Assembly (NCBI GenBank): GCA_035307765.1
Contig: DATGHU010000007.1
Coordinates: forward strand, 101,493 to 165,492
Reading direction: 5' to 3'
From: a bacterium
Lineage (GTDB): Bacteria > Sysuimicrobiota > Sysuimicrobiia > Sysuimicrobiales > Segetimicrobiaceae
DNA length: 64,000 nucleotides
A model generated the notes under the pieces. The model ran no database searches. It was not told the origin of the DNA and saw only the letters and a list, made by a program, of their open reading frames with translations. The translations under genes and the position numbers were made by a program. This document shows, one piece after another, positions 37,794 to 45,924 of the stretch. Position 1 is the first letter of the stretch. Each line of letters starts with the position of its first letter.

Positions 37794-38465
37794 ATGACAC
37801 CGGTGGAGTGGATCACGTTTGACTGCTACGGCACGCTGATCGACTGGGAAGGCGGCGTCGCCGATGCGCTCGCCCCGCTCCTTCCCCCTCCCGTAGACCG
37901 CGCCGGGCTGGCCTCGCGGTACATCGCCGTAGAGGCCGCGGTGGAGCACGAATCCTACCGACCGTACCGCGACATCCTCGCGGTGGCCAGCGCCCGCCTG
38001 ATGGCCGACCTCGGCCATCCGCTGCCGTCGGGCCTGGAGCGGATCCTGCCGGACTCCATCTCGTCGTGGCGGCCGTTCCCCGAGGTCTCCCAAGTCCTGC
38101 GAGCGCTCCGTGCGGGGGGAGCACGTTTCGCCATCCTCTCCAACGTGGACCGCGATCTGCTCGCCGCCTCGGTCCTCCGTCTCGGGGTGGAACCCGACCT
38201 GATGGTCACGGCGGAGGACTGTCGGAGTTACAAACCGGCACGCGGCCACTGGGATCGCTTCTTGACGGCGAGCGGAGCCGCAGCGGCGCGCACGGTGCAC
38301 GTCGGGGCGAGCCTGTTTCATGACATCGTCCCGGCGCGCGCGCTGGGATTTCGGACGGTGTTCATCAATCGACACAGAGAGCCCCTCGCCGAAGCCGCCC
38401 CTACCCGCGTCCTCCACGACCTCCGCCCCCTGCCCGATGTGATCCGCGCGCTGGCCGGTTCTTGA
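37794..38465 (+). CDS. HAD-superfamily hydrolase (type II haloacid dehalogenase-like)
   Basis: 223 aa. The nucleophile is Asp in ITFDCYGTLIDW, motif II ends AILSNVD and motif III Lys lies in CRSYKPARGHWD, with HVGASLFHDIVPA as motif IV. The FDCYGTLIDW form is typical of L-2-haloacid dehalogenase-like proteins, though many are phosphatases. The last codons carry the -35 box of the tRNA promoter. Confidence 0.88.
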   Translation: MTPVEWITFDCYGTLIDWEGGVADALAPLLPPPVDRAGLASRYIAVEAAVEHESYRPYRDILAVASARLMADLGHPLPSGLERILPDSISSWRPFPEVSQVLRALRAGGARFAILSNVDRDLLAASVLRLGVEPDLMVTAEDCRSYKPARGHWDRFLTASGAAAARTVHVGASLFHDIVPARALGFRTVFINRHREPLAEAAPTRVLHDLRPLPDVIRALAGS

Positions 38466-38491
38466 CACGATTTTGACGGCTCCAGTATGCT
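38462..38491 (+). promoter_or_regulatory. promoter for tRNA-Leu
   Basis: TTGACA at 38462-38467, 18-bp spacer, TATGCT at 38486-38491; transcription would begin about 20 bases before the tRNA. The -35 box overlaps the stop codon of the HAD gene. Confidence 0.7.
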
Positions 38492-38518
38492 AAAGGAGCC
38501 GCGGGCGTGCACGACCGT

Positions 38519-38605
38519 GCCGAAGTGGCGGAATTGGCAGACGCGCTACGTTCAGGGCGTAGTGGGCGAGAGCCCGTGGGAGTTCGAGTCTCCCCTTCGG
38601 CACCA
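38519..38605 (+). tRNA. tRNA-Leu, anticodon CAG
   Basis: An 87-base class II tRNA with a complete cloverleaf: acceptor GCCGAAG at 38519-38525 pairing with CTTCGGC at 38595-38601, anticodon stem CTACG/CGTAG with loop TTCAGGG (anticodon CAG at 38553-38555, reads CUG), an extra variable arm, TTCGAGTC in the T loop, and encoded CCA at 38603-38605. CUG is the dominant Leu codon in this GC-rich window. Confidence 0.97.
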
Positions 38606-38710
38606 TCCGATCTCCCGGCCGCGCCGCCGATCACCGGCGATCCGCGGCCGGGGCAGCCGGGAGGCCCGGACACGGCAACCACTCCCCCACCCCCCAACCT
38701 CGACCTGGCG

Positions 38711-39037
38711 GTGCTGGCGCATCTGCGCGGCTACCCCGAGGAACTCCGGCGGTTCAGCAATCTGCTCAAGCAGGTCCATCCGCACGGGCGGTCCGCCGTG
38801 GAGTACTTTCTTTCGCGCGAGGTCGCCGCGGACTCGTTTCTGGCCGCCCTCTGCCGGTTGGTGCAGGCCGGCGAAGATCTCGTCACGGTCGTGGAAGCGG
38901 CCGACCTGCTGGGCACACGCCCGGCCCGGGTGATGGAGCTGGCCGAGAGCCCGAGCTTTCCCCGCCCGCTCTGGGGAGAAGGCCGCCAGCGGGTGTGGCG
39001 GCGCGCGGACATCGCCGACCGACCGGCCTCGGGTTGA
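38711..39037 (+). CDS. small HTH-domain protein, start uncertain
   Basis: About 108 aa from a GTG at 38711. The open frame runs back to 38507, but that would translate the tRNA, so only the part after 38605 can be real. No good SD is visible. The C-terminal half (VVEAADLLGTRPARVMEL, then a basic RQRVWRRADI) looks like an excisionase/AlpA or MerR-type winged helix; the N-terminal half is helical (PEELRRFSNLLKQVHP). It precedes the zinc-ribbon gene by 4 bases. I do not recognise a named family; a DNA-binding role is inference. Confidence 0.6.
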   Translation: MLAHLRGYPEELRRFSNLLKQVHPHGRSAVEYFLSREVAADSFLAALCRLVQAGEDLVTVVEAADLLGTRPARVMELAESPSFPRPLWGEGRQRVWRRADIADRPASG

Positions 39038-39041
39038 GCAG

Positions 39042-39263
39042 ATGGCGCGGCTCGCCCTCTCCGTGCGGTGCGGCGCCTGCGGCTGCGAGTTCGACACCGG
39101 GATCCGCATCGACCGGCGCAATTTCGTCCGCGCCACCCTCGCCAGCAACTATCATAAATGTCCGGCGTGCGGGGCGCGCGGCACGTACCGCAAGGAGCAG
39201 TACATCACCCGTGAAGACCCGCCGCCGCGACCCGCCGCGCCGCTCCCGCCCGGCCAGGGATAA
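39042..39263 (+). CDS. small zinc-ribbon protein
   Basis: 73 aa hypothetical. Two Cys pairs, CGACGCEF near residue 10 and CPACGARG near residue 40, form a plausible zinc ribbon. The C-terminus is Pro-rich. It probably shares a transcript with the HTH protein upstream (4-base gap). Function unknown. Confidence 0.65.
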   Translation: MARLALSVRCGACGCEFDTGIRIDRRNFVRATLASNYHKCPACGARGTYRKEQYITREDPPPRPAAPLPPGQG

Positions 39264-39339
39264 CGGGGCCCCGTGCGCCGCGAGTCGTCGCTCAGCGCCG
39301 CGTCGGCGCTGCGGGAAACCGCACGCCACGGTGTTCGGC

Positions 39340-39369
39340 TTGCGCCTGTACGCGCTCGGGACGTATAAT
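39340..39369 (+). promoter_or_regulatory. probable promoter for superoxide dismutase
   Basis: A consensus -10 TATAAT at 39364-39369 lies 18 bases after a weak -35 TTGCGC (39340-39345). It leaves a leader of about 75 bases before the sod ATG. Confidence 0.55.
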
Positions 39370-39451
39370 GAATTCGTCGACCGCACACTCCGCATCCGCG
39401 ACGTCCCACGCATTTCGACGCGATTCCAACACTCCGAAAGGGGGAGACGGC

Positions 39452-40057
39452 ATGGCAAAGTACGAAGCGAAGAAGTTCCGCGCGTTTGAGATCGAGCTCG
39501 CCGGCATCAGCAAGAAGACGATGGAGGAGCACTACAAGCTCTATCAGGGGTACGTGGCCAAGTCCAACGAGATCCTCGACCGGCTGGCCAGCGGCGGGGT
39601 CGATCTCACCAAGGCGAACCCGACCTATTCCGAGCTCCGCGAGCTCAAGGTGGAACTCTCCCGCGCGATCGGCGGCGTGAAGAACCACGAGGTCTACTTC
39701 GATCACCTCGGCGGCAAGGGCGGGCGGCCGGCGGGGAAACTCTTGGGCCTGATGGAAACGGCGTTCGGATCGTTCGACAAGTGGCAGGCGGACATGAAGG
39801 CCACCGGCACCGCGGCGCGGGGCTGGGTGTGGATGGCGTACGACTGGGATTCGGGAACGTTGCACAACTTCATTGGCGACGAACAGAACACGTACCCGAT
39901 CTGGAACGCCACGCCCCTGGTGGCGCTGGATTGCTTTGAACACGCGTACTGGATGGACTACGGGACGGGCAAGGGCTCGTACATCGACGTGTTCTTTAAG
40001 CTCCTGGACTGGGATGCCGTCCAAAAGCGCGCCGACCACTTTGGCATTCTGAAGTAA
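39452..40057 (+). CDS. Fe/Mn-type superoxide dismutase
   Basis: 201 aa. Converts superoxide to O2 and H2O2. The four metal ligands are conserved: His in EEHYKLY, His in NHEVYFDHL, and Asp and His in LDCFEHAYWMDYG. Differences from classical SodA/SodB are a missing second His pair (YKLYQGYV instead of GKHHQTYV) and Phe instead of Trp in the DxWEHAY motif. The start is ATG at 39452 after GGGGGAGA. No signal peptide, so cytosolic. It belongs to the divergent SodB-like branch; activity is likely but unproven. Confidence 0.87.
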   Translation: MAKYEAKKFRAFEIELAGISKKTMEEHYKLYQGYVAKSNEILDRLASGGVDLTKANPTYSELRELKVELSRAIGGVKNHEVYFDHLGGKGGRPAGKLLGLMETAFGSFDKWQADMKATGTAARGWVWMAYDWDSGTLHNFIGDEQNTYPIWNATPLVALDCFEHAYWMDYGTGKGSYIDVFFKLLDWDAVQKRADHFGILK

Positions 40058-40074
40058 CCTCGCCGAGATCGACC

Positions 40075-40104
40075 GGCACCCGGGCGCGCCGGCGCCCGGG
40101 TGCC
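40075..40104 (+). terminator. 13-bp perfect hairpin after sod
   Basis: Arms ggcacccgggcgc (40075-40087) and its exact complement (40092-40104) with a 4-base loop. No T-run follows, so it may stabilise or terminate the sod transcript only partly. Confidence 0.55.
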
Positions 40105-40192
40105 CGCATCGTTCGCGCCATTTCCTGCACAACTCGGGTATATATCCCTCGGAAGCCACCACAGAACCGGAGGTTGGGGCGAGGTCCCGGTC

Positions 40193-40423
40193 ATGGCCAT
40201 CCCGCTGACGCGTACCTGCTTGGAGTGTGAGGCCGAGATGGAGCTCATCACCGTCGACGACGGTGGGGAGGTCGTCATCTACGAATGCCCGGAGTGCGGC
40301 CACCAGGTCGAGCTACGCCTGGAAGACGAGGACGATGAGCCCGACGACGGGGTCGACGAGGCTCAGGACGCCGAAGAGGATCACGCCGTGCGGGAGCTGC
40401 TCGAACCTGAGGACGAGGGGTAG
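40193..40423 (+). CDS. small acidic zinc-ribbon protein
   Basis: 76 aa from ATG at 40193. A C-x2-C pair (TCLECE) and a second one (ECPECGHQ) form a rubredoxin-like zinc ribbon; the last third is almost wholly Asp/Glu. An AT-rich patch (GGTATATAT at 40137-40145) could hold its -10 box. The 3' end overlaps the convergent amidohydrolase gene by 43 bases. Function unknown. Confidence 0.65.
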   Translation: MAIPLTRTCLECEAEMELITVDDGGEVVIYECPECGHQVELRLEDEDDEPDDGVDEAQDAEEDHAVRELLEPEDEG

Positions 40424-42006
40424 CACACCACCCCATCCACGACCGTCATCTCGACGCGAACGTCGCACAACCTCTCCGACGGCACCGCGAACGGATCAGG
40501 CGAGAGCGCGACAAAATCCGCCAGCCGCCCGGGGGTGAGGATGCCTTTGATCGCCTCTTCGCCGGAGGCGAAGGCGGGGCCCACCGTGTAGGCCCGTACG
40601 GCGTCTCCCACTGACAGGCATTCTTCCGGATGCCACGGGGGGCGCTGGGGCTCCTCCCGGCGCTTTCGGGTAACCGCAGCGTACAGCCCGGCCAGGACGT
40701 CCAGGGTTTCGACCGGTGCGTCCGAGCCGAACGCCAGGCAGGCCCCCGATTCCCGCAGCGAGCGCCAGGCGTAGCCGTAGCGGCTGCGGCGGCCCCAGTA
40801 GCGGTCGGCGATGTCGCGGTCCTGCGTACAATGAATGGGCTGCATCGAGGCCACCACCCCCAGCGCGGCCAGGCGGGGGAGGTCTGCGGCGTGCAGGAGC
40901 TGCACGTGCTCGATCCGGTGACGGAGCCCCGCAGAGGCCGGCACCTCCGCCCCCGCCGCTTCGATCGCGTCGAGCGCCTCCCGGTTGGCCCGATCGCCGA
41001 TCGCGTGCACGGCCGAGGCGATGCCGTGCTCGGCCGCCCGCCGGATGAGCTCGCACAGCTGCGCGCGGCTGCGCACGACGACGCCCGTGTTCGCCGGGTC
41101 GCCGTCGTAGGGTTCCAGCATGCTCGCCGTCTGCGATCCGAGCGCCCCATCGGCGAAGATCTTCACCCCCCCGATGCGCAACATCGGGTCGCCGAACCCG
41201 CTGCGGACCCCGAGGCGGATCGCCGCCTCCAGCCCTTCCTCCGGGATCATGATGCAGACCCGAATCCCGAGCGCCCCTCTCCCCCGCAGCCGCTGAAGCG
41301 CCGCCAGCACGTTCGCGCCTTCCATGACGTGCACCCCGGCGATCCCGGCGCGGTGGGCGGCATCGGTGGCATCGCGAATCGCGGCCTCGATCGCCTCCGG
41401 GCCCGGCTGGCCGGCCAGGACCACGACGGGATCCGCGGCCCGCTCCGCCAGCAGCCCGGTCGGCTCGCCGGTTCGCGGATCGCGCACGATCTTGCCGCCG
41501 GGCGGATCGGGGGTGTGCGGACCGACGCCCGCGCGCTCCAGCGCGACGGAGTTCACCCATGTCGTGTGCCCGTCCTTGCTGTGGAGGACCGCGGGATGCT
41601 CCCCCGTGACGGGATCGAGATCTTCCCGGCGGGGAAACCGCCCCTCGGGCCAGAGGTTCTTGTCCCACCGGCCACCGCGGATCCACTCGCCGGGTCGAGC
41701 ACGCCCGGCCGCGGCGGCGACCCGGGCGACGGCCTCGCGCAGGGAGCGGCAGTCGCGCAGGTTGACGGTGCGCATCGCCAGCCCGACCGCGGCGAGGTGG
41801 ATGTGGCTGTCCGTGAACGCCGGCACCACCGCCCACCCCTGGAGCCCGATGCGGGCGAAGCCCGGAAACGCCTCGCGTAGCGTTTCGCGGTCGCCCACGG
41901 CGACGATCCGCCCGCCCCGCACGGCCAGAGCCGTCGCGGCCGGGCAGGCCGGATCGAGGGTGTGGATCACCCCGCCTTCGAAGAGCACCCCCTGAGCCGG
42001 AGGCAT
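40381..42006 (-). CDS. YtcJ-like metal-dependent amidohydrolase
   Basis: 541 aa amidohydrolase of the amidohydro_3 group. Metal motif DSHIHLAAVG, then KDGHTTWVNS, FADGALGSQTA, HAIGDRAN and FGSDAPVETLD are all family marks. Members hydrolyse N-formyl, exo-amide or imide bonds; no substrate can be assigned. It starts 45 bases after ribH in the same direction and may be co-transcribed with the riboflavin genes. The C-terminus (PSSSGSSSSRT) overlaps the zinc-ribbon gene on the other strand. Confidence 0.88.
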   Translation of the reverse strand: MPPAQGVLFEGGVIHTLDPACPAATALAVRGGRIVAVGDRETLREAFPGFARIGLQGWAVVPAFTDSHIHLAAVGLAMRTVNLRDCRSLREAVARVAAAAGRARPGEWIRGGRWDKNLWPEGRFPRREDLDPVTGEHPAVLHSKDGHTTWVNSVALERAGVGPHTPDPPGGKIVRDPRTGEPTGLLAERAADPVVVLAGQPGPEAIEAAIRDATDAAHRAGIAGVHVMEGANVLAALQRLRGRGALGIRVCIMIPEEGLEAAIRLGVRSGFGDPMLRIGGVKIFADGALGSQTASMLEPYDGDPANTGVVVRSRAQLCELIRRAAEHGIASAVHAIGDRANREALDAIEAAGAEVPASAGLRHRIEHVQLLHAADLPRLAALGVVASMQPIHCTQDRDIADRYWGRRSRYGYAWRSLRESGACLAFGSDAPVETLDVLAGLYAAVTRKRREEPQRPPWHPEECLSVGDAVRAYTVGPAFASGEEAIKGILTPGRLADFVALSPDPFAVPSERLCDVRVEMTVVDGVVCYPSSSGSSSSRTA

Positions 42007-42051
42007 CCGCCCTCCCGTCTCAAAAGCGACCGCGCCGCTTCCGTTCCATCA

Positions 42052-42534
42052 TCATCCCTCGCGCGGCGTGCGAATCATCCGCAGGACGTTGGCGAGCTCC
42101 ACCGCGGCCAGCGCCGCATCCTCGCCCTTGTTTCCGTGCGTGCCCCCGCTGCGGGCTTCGGCCTGTTCCAGCGTGTGCGTGGTGAGCACGCCGAACGCCA
42201 CGGGGAGGCCGGTCTGCAGGGAGACGTGCACCAGGCCGGTTGCCGCGCCGAGCGCCACGTACCGATCGTGCGTCGTCTCCCCCCGGATCACACAGCCCAG
42301 GCAGATCAGCGCATCGTACCGACCCGATCGGGCCAGCGCCTGGGCGATCACCGGAAGATCGTAGGTGCCGGGCGCCCACGCGACGTCCACGGCGTCTTCC
42401 GCTACGCCGGACCGGTGCAGCGCGGCAAGCGCACCGGTGAGCAACCGCCGAGTGATCCGGGCGTTGAAGCGGCTGACGGCGACACCGATCCGGAGCCCGG
42501 CGCCCGTCTGCCCTCCCTCCAGGGATGCCCCCAC
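42052..42534 (-). CDS. ribH: 6,7-dimethyl-8-ribityllumazine synthase
   Basis: 160 aa from GTG at 42534, five bases after the ribBA stop. Condenses the pyrimidine from RibD with dihydroxybutanone phosphate from RibBA. Landmarks are GLRIGVAVSRFNARIT, APGTYDLPVIAQ, the CLGCVIRGETTHD active region, GLPVAFGVLTT and GNKGEDAALAAVELA. The long upstream frame is a shadow of ribBA. Fourth gene of the rib operon. Confidence 0.95.
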   Translation of the reverse strand: MGASLEGGQTGAGLRIGVAVSRFNARITRRLLTGALAALHRSGVAEDAVDVAWAPGTYDLPVIAQALARSGRYDALICLGCVIRGETTHDRYVALGAATGLVHVSLQTGLPVAFGVLTTHTLEQAEARSGGTHGNKGEDAALAAVELANVLRMIRTPREG

Positions 42535-42539
42535 CGCGG

Positions 42540-43766
42540 CTACTCGAGGGTCAGGAGGTGGCCGAGTTTGTGCCGCTTCGTCGCCAGGTACCGGTAGTTC
42601 TCGGGGTTCGGCGGAACCTCGATCGGCACCCGGCTCACCACCTCGATCCCGAACCCCTCCAGCCCCACGCGCTTGGCGGGATTGTTGGTCAGAAGCCGGA
42701 TGCGGCGCAGCCCGAGGTCGGTCAGGATCTGCGCCCCGACGCCGTAGTCGCGGGGATCGGGCGCGAACCCGAGGAGCACGTTCGCCTCCACGGTGTCCTT
42801 GCCCGTATCCTGCAGGGCGTAGGCCCGAATCTTGTTGGCGAGGCCGATCCCCCGCCCCTCCTGGCGAATATAGACGAGCACGCCCCGCCCCTCCTGGGCG
42901 ATGACCTCGAGCGCCCGATGGAGCTGCTCCCCGCAGTCGCAGCGAAGCGACCCGAAGACCTCGCCGGTCAGACACTCCGAGTGCATGCGGACCAACACCG
43001 GATCCGCGCCCCCCAGGTCCCCCCGGGTCACGGCGAGGTGGGTCGCCCCGTCCAAGGTGTTTTGATAGACGACCGCGGTGAATTCACCGTAGGTCGTCGG
43101 CAAGCGAGTCCGCCCCTCGCAGATCACAAATCGATCCCGCTCCAGCCGGTAGCGAATCAATTCGGCGACAGAGATGATCGGCAGGGCGTGGCGCGCCGCA
43201 AACGCCCGGAGTTCGGGAAGGCGCGCCATCGTCCCGTCGTCGCTCATGATCTCGCAGAGCACTCCCGCCGGGGAGAGGCCGGCGAGCGTGGCGAGGTCAA
43301 CCGCGGCCTCGGTGTGTCCGGCCCGGCGCAGGACGCCGCCGGGAGTCGCGCGCAGCGGGAACACGTGGCCGGGCCGGCTGAGATCCTCGGGGCGGGTCGC
43401 GGGGTCGACGAGCGCCTGGATCGTCGCCGCGCGGTCGGGGGCGGAGATCCCGGTCGTGATCTTATGCTTCGCGCCGACCGAGATCGCGAACGCGGTCCCT
43501 TGGTGCGAGGTGTTCTGCGCCACCATCTGCGGGAGGGCCAAGGCATCCAGCCGCTCGCCGGTCATCGGCACCGTGATCAGGCCGCGGGCCTGCTTCACCA
43601 TGAAGTTGATCGCCTCGGGGCTGATCTTCTCGGCGGCCACGACCAGGTCGCCTTCGTTCTCGCGGGCCTCGTCGTCGACCACGATAACGAACCCGCCGCT
43701 GCGGATCGCCTCCACGGCCTCCGCGATCGTGGCGAACCCCGCCGCCTGCTGTTCCCGTGTGCTCAT
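42540..43766 (-). CDS. ribBA: bifunctional dihydroxybutanone-phosphate synthase/GTP cyclohydrolase II
   Basis: 408 aa fusion. Residues 1-205 are the RibB domain (VDDEARENEGDLV, and RPGHVFPLRA, GHTEAAVDL). The rest is RibA with the zinc Cys in ECLTGEVFGSLRCDCGEQL and IRQEGRGIGL. It supplies both precursors of riboflavin. It overlaps the ribE stop by 4 bases. Confidence 0.97.
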   Translation of the reverse strand: MSTREQQAAGFATIAEAVEAIRSGGFVIVVDDEARENEGDLVVAAEKISPEAINFMVKQARGLITVPMTGERLDALALPQMVAQNTSHQGTAFAISVGAKHKITTGISAPDRAATIQALVDPATRPEDLSRPGHVFPLRATPGGVLRRAGHTEAAVDLATLAGLSPAGVLCEIMSDDGTMARLPELRAFAARHALPIISVAELIRYRLERDRFVICEGRTRLPTTYGEFTAVVYQNTLDGATHLAVTRGDLGGADPVLVRMHSECLTGEVFGSLRCDCGEQLHRALEVIAQEGRGVLVYIRQEGRGIGLANKIRAYALQDTGKDTVEANVLLGFAPDPRDYGVGAQILTDLGLRRIRLLTNNPAKRVGLEGFGIEVVSRVPIEVPPNPENYRYLATKRHKLGHLLTLE

Positions 43767-44434
43767 CGGCGCTCCCTCCGGGGCCTCGCCTCGGGCTCGG
43801 CCCGTCCGGCGGGCGTTCGGGTCGTCCCGTCGGCCGCCGGTGGCGGATACGAGGCAAGCAGTTGTTCCACATACTTCGCCAGGATATCCACCTCAAGATT
43901 CACGCGCCCGTCGGCTTTGAGCCGGCCGAGCGTCGTCACCGCGCAGGTGTGAGGGATCAGCGACACCGTGAACCGATCCCGCTGCCGCGCGACCACGGTG
44001 AGGCTGACCCCGTCGATGGCGATGGACCCTTTTTGGACGACGTATCGGGCGATGGGGCCCGGTGCCTCGACCTCGAGCCACCAAGCGTCCCCGCGACGAT
44101 CCAGGCGCAGGACGCGGCCCACGCCGTCGACGTGTCCTTGCACGATGTGGCCGCCGAGACGTCCGCCCACCGCCACGGGACGCTCCAGGTTCACGAGATC
44201 TCCCGGTTGAACCTGGCCGAGCGTCGTCCGCGCGAGAGTCTCGCCCGTCACGTCGGCCTCAAAGGCGTCGTCGGCGATCCGGGTGACGGTGAGGCAGGTC
44301 CCGCTGACCGCAATGCTCTCCCCCACCCGGATCCCGGCGAGCGCGCCCTCGACTTCCACACGCAGCCGGAGAGCGTCGCGGCCCGGCTGCGCCGTCCGCA
44401 CCACCCCCGTCCCCTCTACGATCCCGGTGAACAT
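43763..44434 (-). CDS. ribE: riboflavin synthase alpha subunit
   Basis: 223 aa from ATG at 44434, starting MFTGIVEGTG, the family hallmark. Two lumazine-binding repeats follow (GESIAVSGTCLTV and KGSIAIDGVSLTV). It dismutates two lumazines to riboflavin. The gene overlaps the ribD end by 19 bases; the longer upstream frame is a shadow of ribD. Confidence 0.97.
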   Translation of the reverse strand: MFTGIVEGTGVVRTAQPGRDALRLRVEVEGALAGIRVGESIAVSGTCLTVTRIADDAFEADVTGETLARTTLGQVQPGDLVNLERPVAVGGRLGGHIVQGHVDGVGRVLRLDRRGDAWWLEVEAPGPIARYVVQKGSIAIDGVSLTVVARQRDRFTVSLIPHTCAVTTLGRLKADGRVNLEVDILAKYVEQLLASYPPPAADGTTRTPAGRAEPEARPRRERR

Positions 44435-45552
44435 CGCCCCACTTCCTCCCCCCGCCCGAGCACGGCGGGCAGGTAGCCTTCGATCACCACGTCCTGATCG
44501 ATCTGGCGCACCGCGGTTCGCACGAGACGCAGAGCGTGGGCAATCGTATCCGCACCGGCCCCGCCGACGGCGCAAGGCCCCGCCCCGCCGACGATCAGGG
44601 ACCCGAGGAACACCAGCACCTTGTCGACCAATCCGGCATCAATGAAGGTCCCGTGAATCCGGCTGCCCCCCTCCACCAGCAGGCTGGTCATCCCGCGGCG
44701 GCCCAGCGCCTCAAGGATCGTCCTGACGTCGACCCTCCGATCCGGTCCGTCGGCAACCCAGACGTCGACACCTCGGGCCTCAAGCGCCGCCCGGGCTGCC
44801 TGCGGTGCGCGGCTGGTCGTGGCGACGATCACCGGCGCGCCGTTCTCAGTAAGCACCCGTGCCGCCGCCGGAATTCGCAGCGCGCTGTCCACGACGATGC
44901 GGGCGGGCTGGTGGCGGGCTGGCCCGCGCGCCGTGAGCTGAGGATCGTCCCGCAACACGGTACCGATGCCCACCAGGATCGCGTCCGCGGAAGCGCGGAT
45001 TTCGTGGACGAGTCCGCGGGAGGCCTCCCCGGAGATCCAGCGCGAGTCCCCGGTGCTGGTGGCGGTGCGGCCGTCGAGGGTCATGGCCCACTTGGCGGTT
45101 ACAAATGGCAGCCCCGTGGTACGGTGCTTGATGTACGCCTCGTTCAGGCGGCGCGCGTCACCTTCGCCCACCCCCAGGGTCGTTTCGATCCCCGCCTCGC
45201 GCAGGCGGCGCAGCCCACGGCCGCGCACCCGGCGGTCGGGATCCTCCATGGCGGCGACGACGCGGCGGACCCCCCCGCCGATGATCGCCTCGGTGCAGGG
45301 ACCGGTCCGTCCCCAGTGGGCGCAGGGCTCCAGCGTCACATACAGCGTCGCCCCTCCCGTCGCGGAGCCGGCCTCCTGAAGGGCGAGGACCTCCGCGTGG
45401 GCGCACCCCGGCCGGAGGTGATAGCCCCGTCCGACGATCCGATCCTTGGAGACGACGACGGCGCCCACCATGGGGTTGGGGCTCGCCGTCTGCGCGCCAC
45501 AACGCGCCAGCCGAAGCGCCTCGCGCATATACTCTTCATCTCGGTGCGACAC
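44416..45552 (-). CDS. ribD: bifunctional riboflavin deaminase/reductase
   Basis: About 378 aa. The N-terminal deaminase has zinc motifs CAHAEVLAL and LEPCAHWGRTGPC and the SPNPMVGAVVV start region; the C-terminal reductase has TAKWAMTLDGRTA and LLVEGGSRIHG. The frame opens at 45570, but that GTG is in the terminator stem, so the GTG at 45552 (VSHRDEEYM) is preferred by comparison with family N-termini. First gene of the rib operon, controlled by the FMN riboswitch upstream. Confidence 0.94.
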   Translation of the reverse strand: MSHRDEEYMREALRLARCGAQTASPNPMVGAVVVSKDRIVGRGYHLRPGCAHAEVLALQEAGSATGGATLYVTLEPCAHWGRTGPCTEAIIGGGVRRVVAAMEDPDRRVRGRGLRRLREAGIETTLGVGEGDARRLNEAYIKHRTTGLPFVTAKWAMTLDGRTATSTGDSRWISGEASRGLVHEIRASADAILVGIGTVLRDDPQLTARGPARHQPARIVVDSALRIPAAARVLTENGAPVIVATTSRAPQAARAALEARGVDVWVADGPDRRVDVRTILEALGRRGMTSLLVEGGSRIHGTFIDAGLVDKVLVFLGSLIVGGAGPCAVGGAGADTIAHALRLVRTAVRQIDQDVVIEGYLPAVLGRGEEVGRCSPGS

Positions 45553-45559
45553 GACGACC

Positions 45560-45593
45560 AATAAAAACACCCCGCAGGCAGACGCCTCCGGGG
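45560..45593 (-). terminator. intrinsic terminator of the FMN riboswitch
   Basis: Minus-strand stem CCCCGGAGGC/GCCTGCGGGG (45570-45593, one G-G mismatch, 4-base loop) followed by TGTTTTTATT (45560-45569). It lies between the aptamer and ribD, the position of an expression platform that stops transcription when FMN is bound. Confidence 0.8.
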
Positions 45594-45627
45594 CAACGCA
45601 CCGATGGACCGGGGTCGAAACCGGTCC

Positions 45628-45768
45628 GCGCCTTCTTTCATCCGGACTCTACCGTCGGCTCTGGACTCTCACCAGATCCTGCCCGTCCGCATCATGCGAA
45701 CGGGCTCGCGGGCTGTACCGCCGATCGGGAATTGCCGGCGAACACGCCGGCTCACCCTGCCCCGAAGG
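45628..45768 (-). promoter_or_regulatory. FMN riboswitch (RFN element)
   Basis: The minus strand carries the conserved RFN core: TTCGGGGCAGGGTGA at the 5' end, AATTCCCGATCGGCGGTA, GGTGAGAGTCCAGAGCC, GACGGTAGAGTCCGGATG and AAAGAAGG at the 3' end. It senses FMN and represses the ribD-ribE-ribBA-ribH operon. A hairpin (ggaccgg/ccggtcc, 45606-45627) lies between the aptamer and the terminator and may take part in switching. Confidence 0.95.
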
Positions 45769-45776
45769 CAACAGCA

Positions 45777-45806
45777 AGCATAGCATGGGGTTTCCGGACG
45801 GGTCAA
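45777..45806 (-). promoter_or_regulatory. promoter of the riboflavin operon
   Basis: Minus strand: TTGACC (45806-45801), 18-bp spacer, TATGCT (45782-45777). The predicted start falls about where the riboswitch begins. Confidence 0.7.
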
Positions 45807-45924
45807 GCGGCCGAACCACCTCGCATCGATCGGCCGATCGTCTCGCCATCTCGCGGGTGGAGGCAGGGCCGCGCGCGGGCCGACGTCGGGACAGGTTCTC
45901 GACTCACGGTCGCAGGCGATTCGC

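Noticed and set aside
35727-38468. 913-codon minus-strand open frame
   Set aside because: It is antisense to MalF/MalG, amidohydrolase and HAD genes, with low-complexity Arg/Gly/Asp-rich sequence; a GC-rich shadow frame.
38507-38710. N-terminal extension of the HTH protein
   Set aside because: It would be translated through the tRNA-Leu gene.
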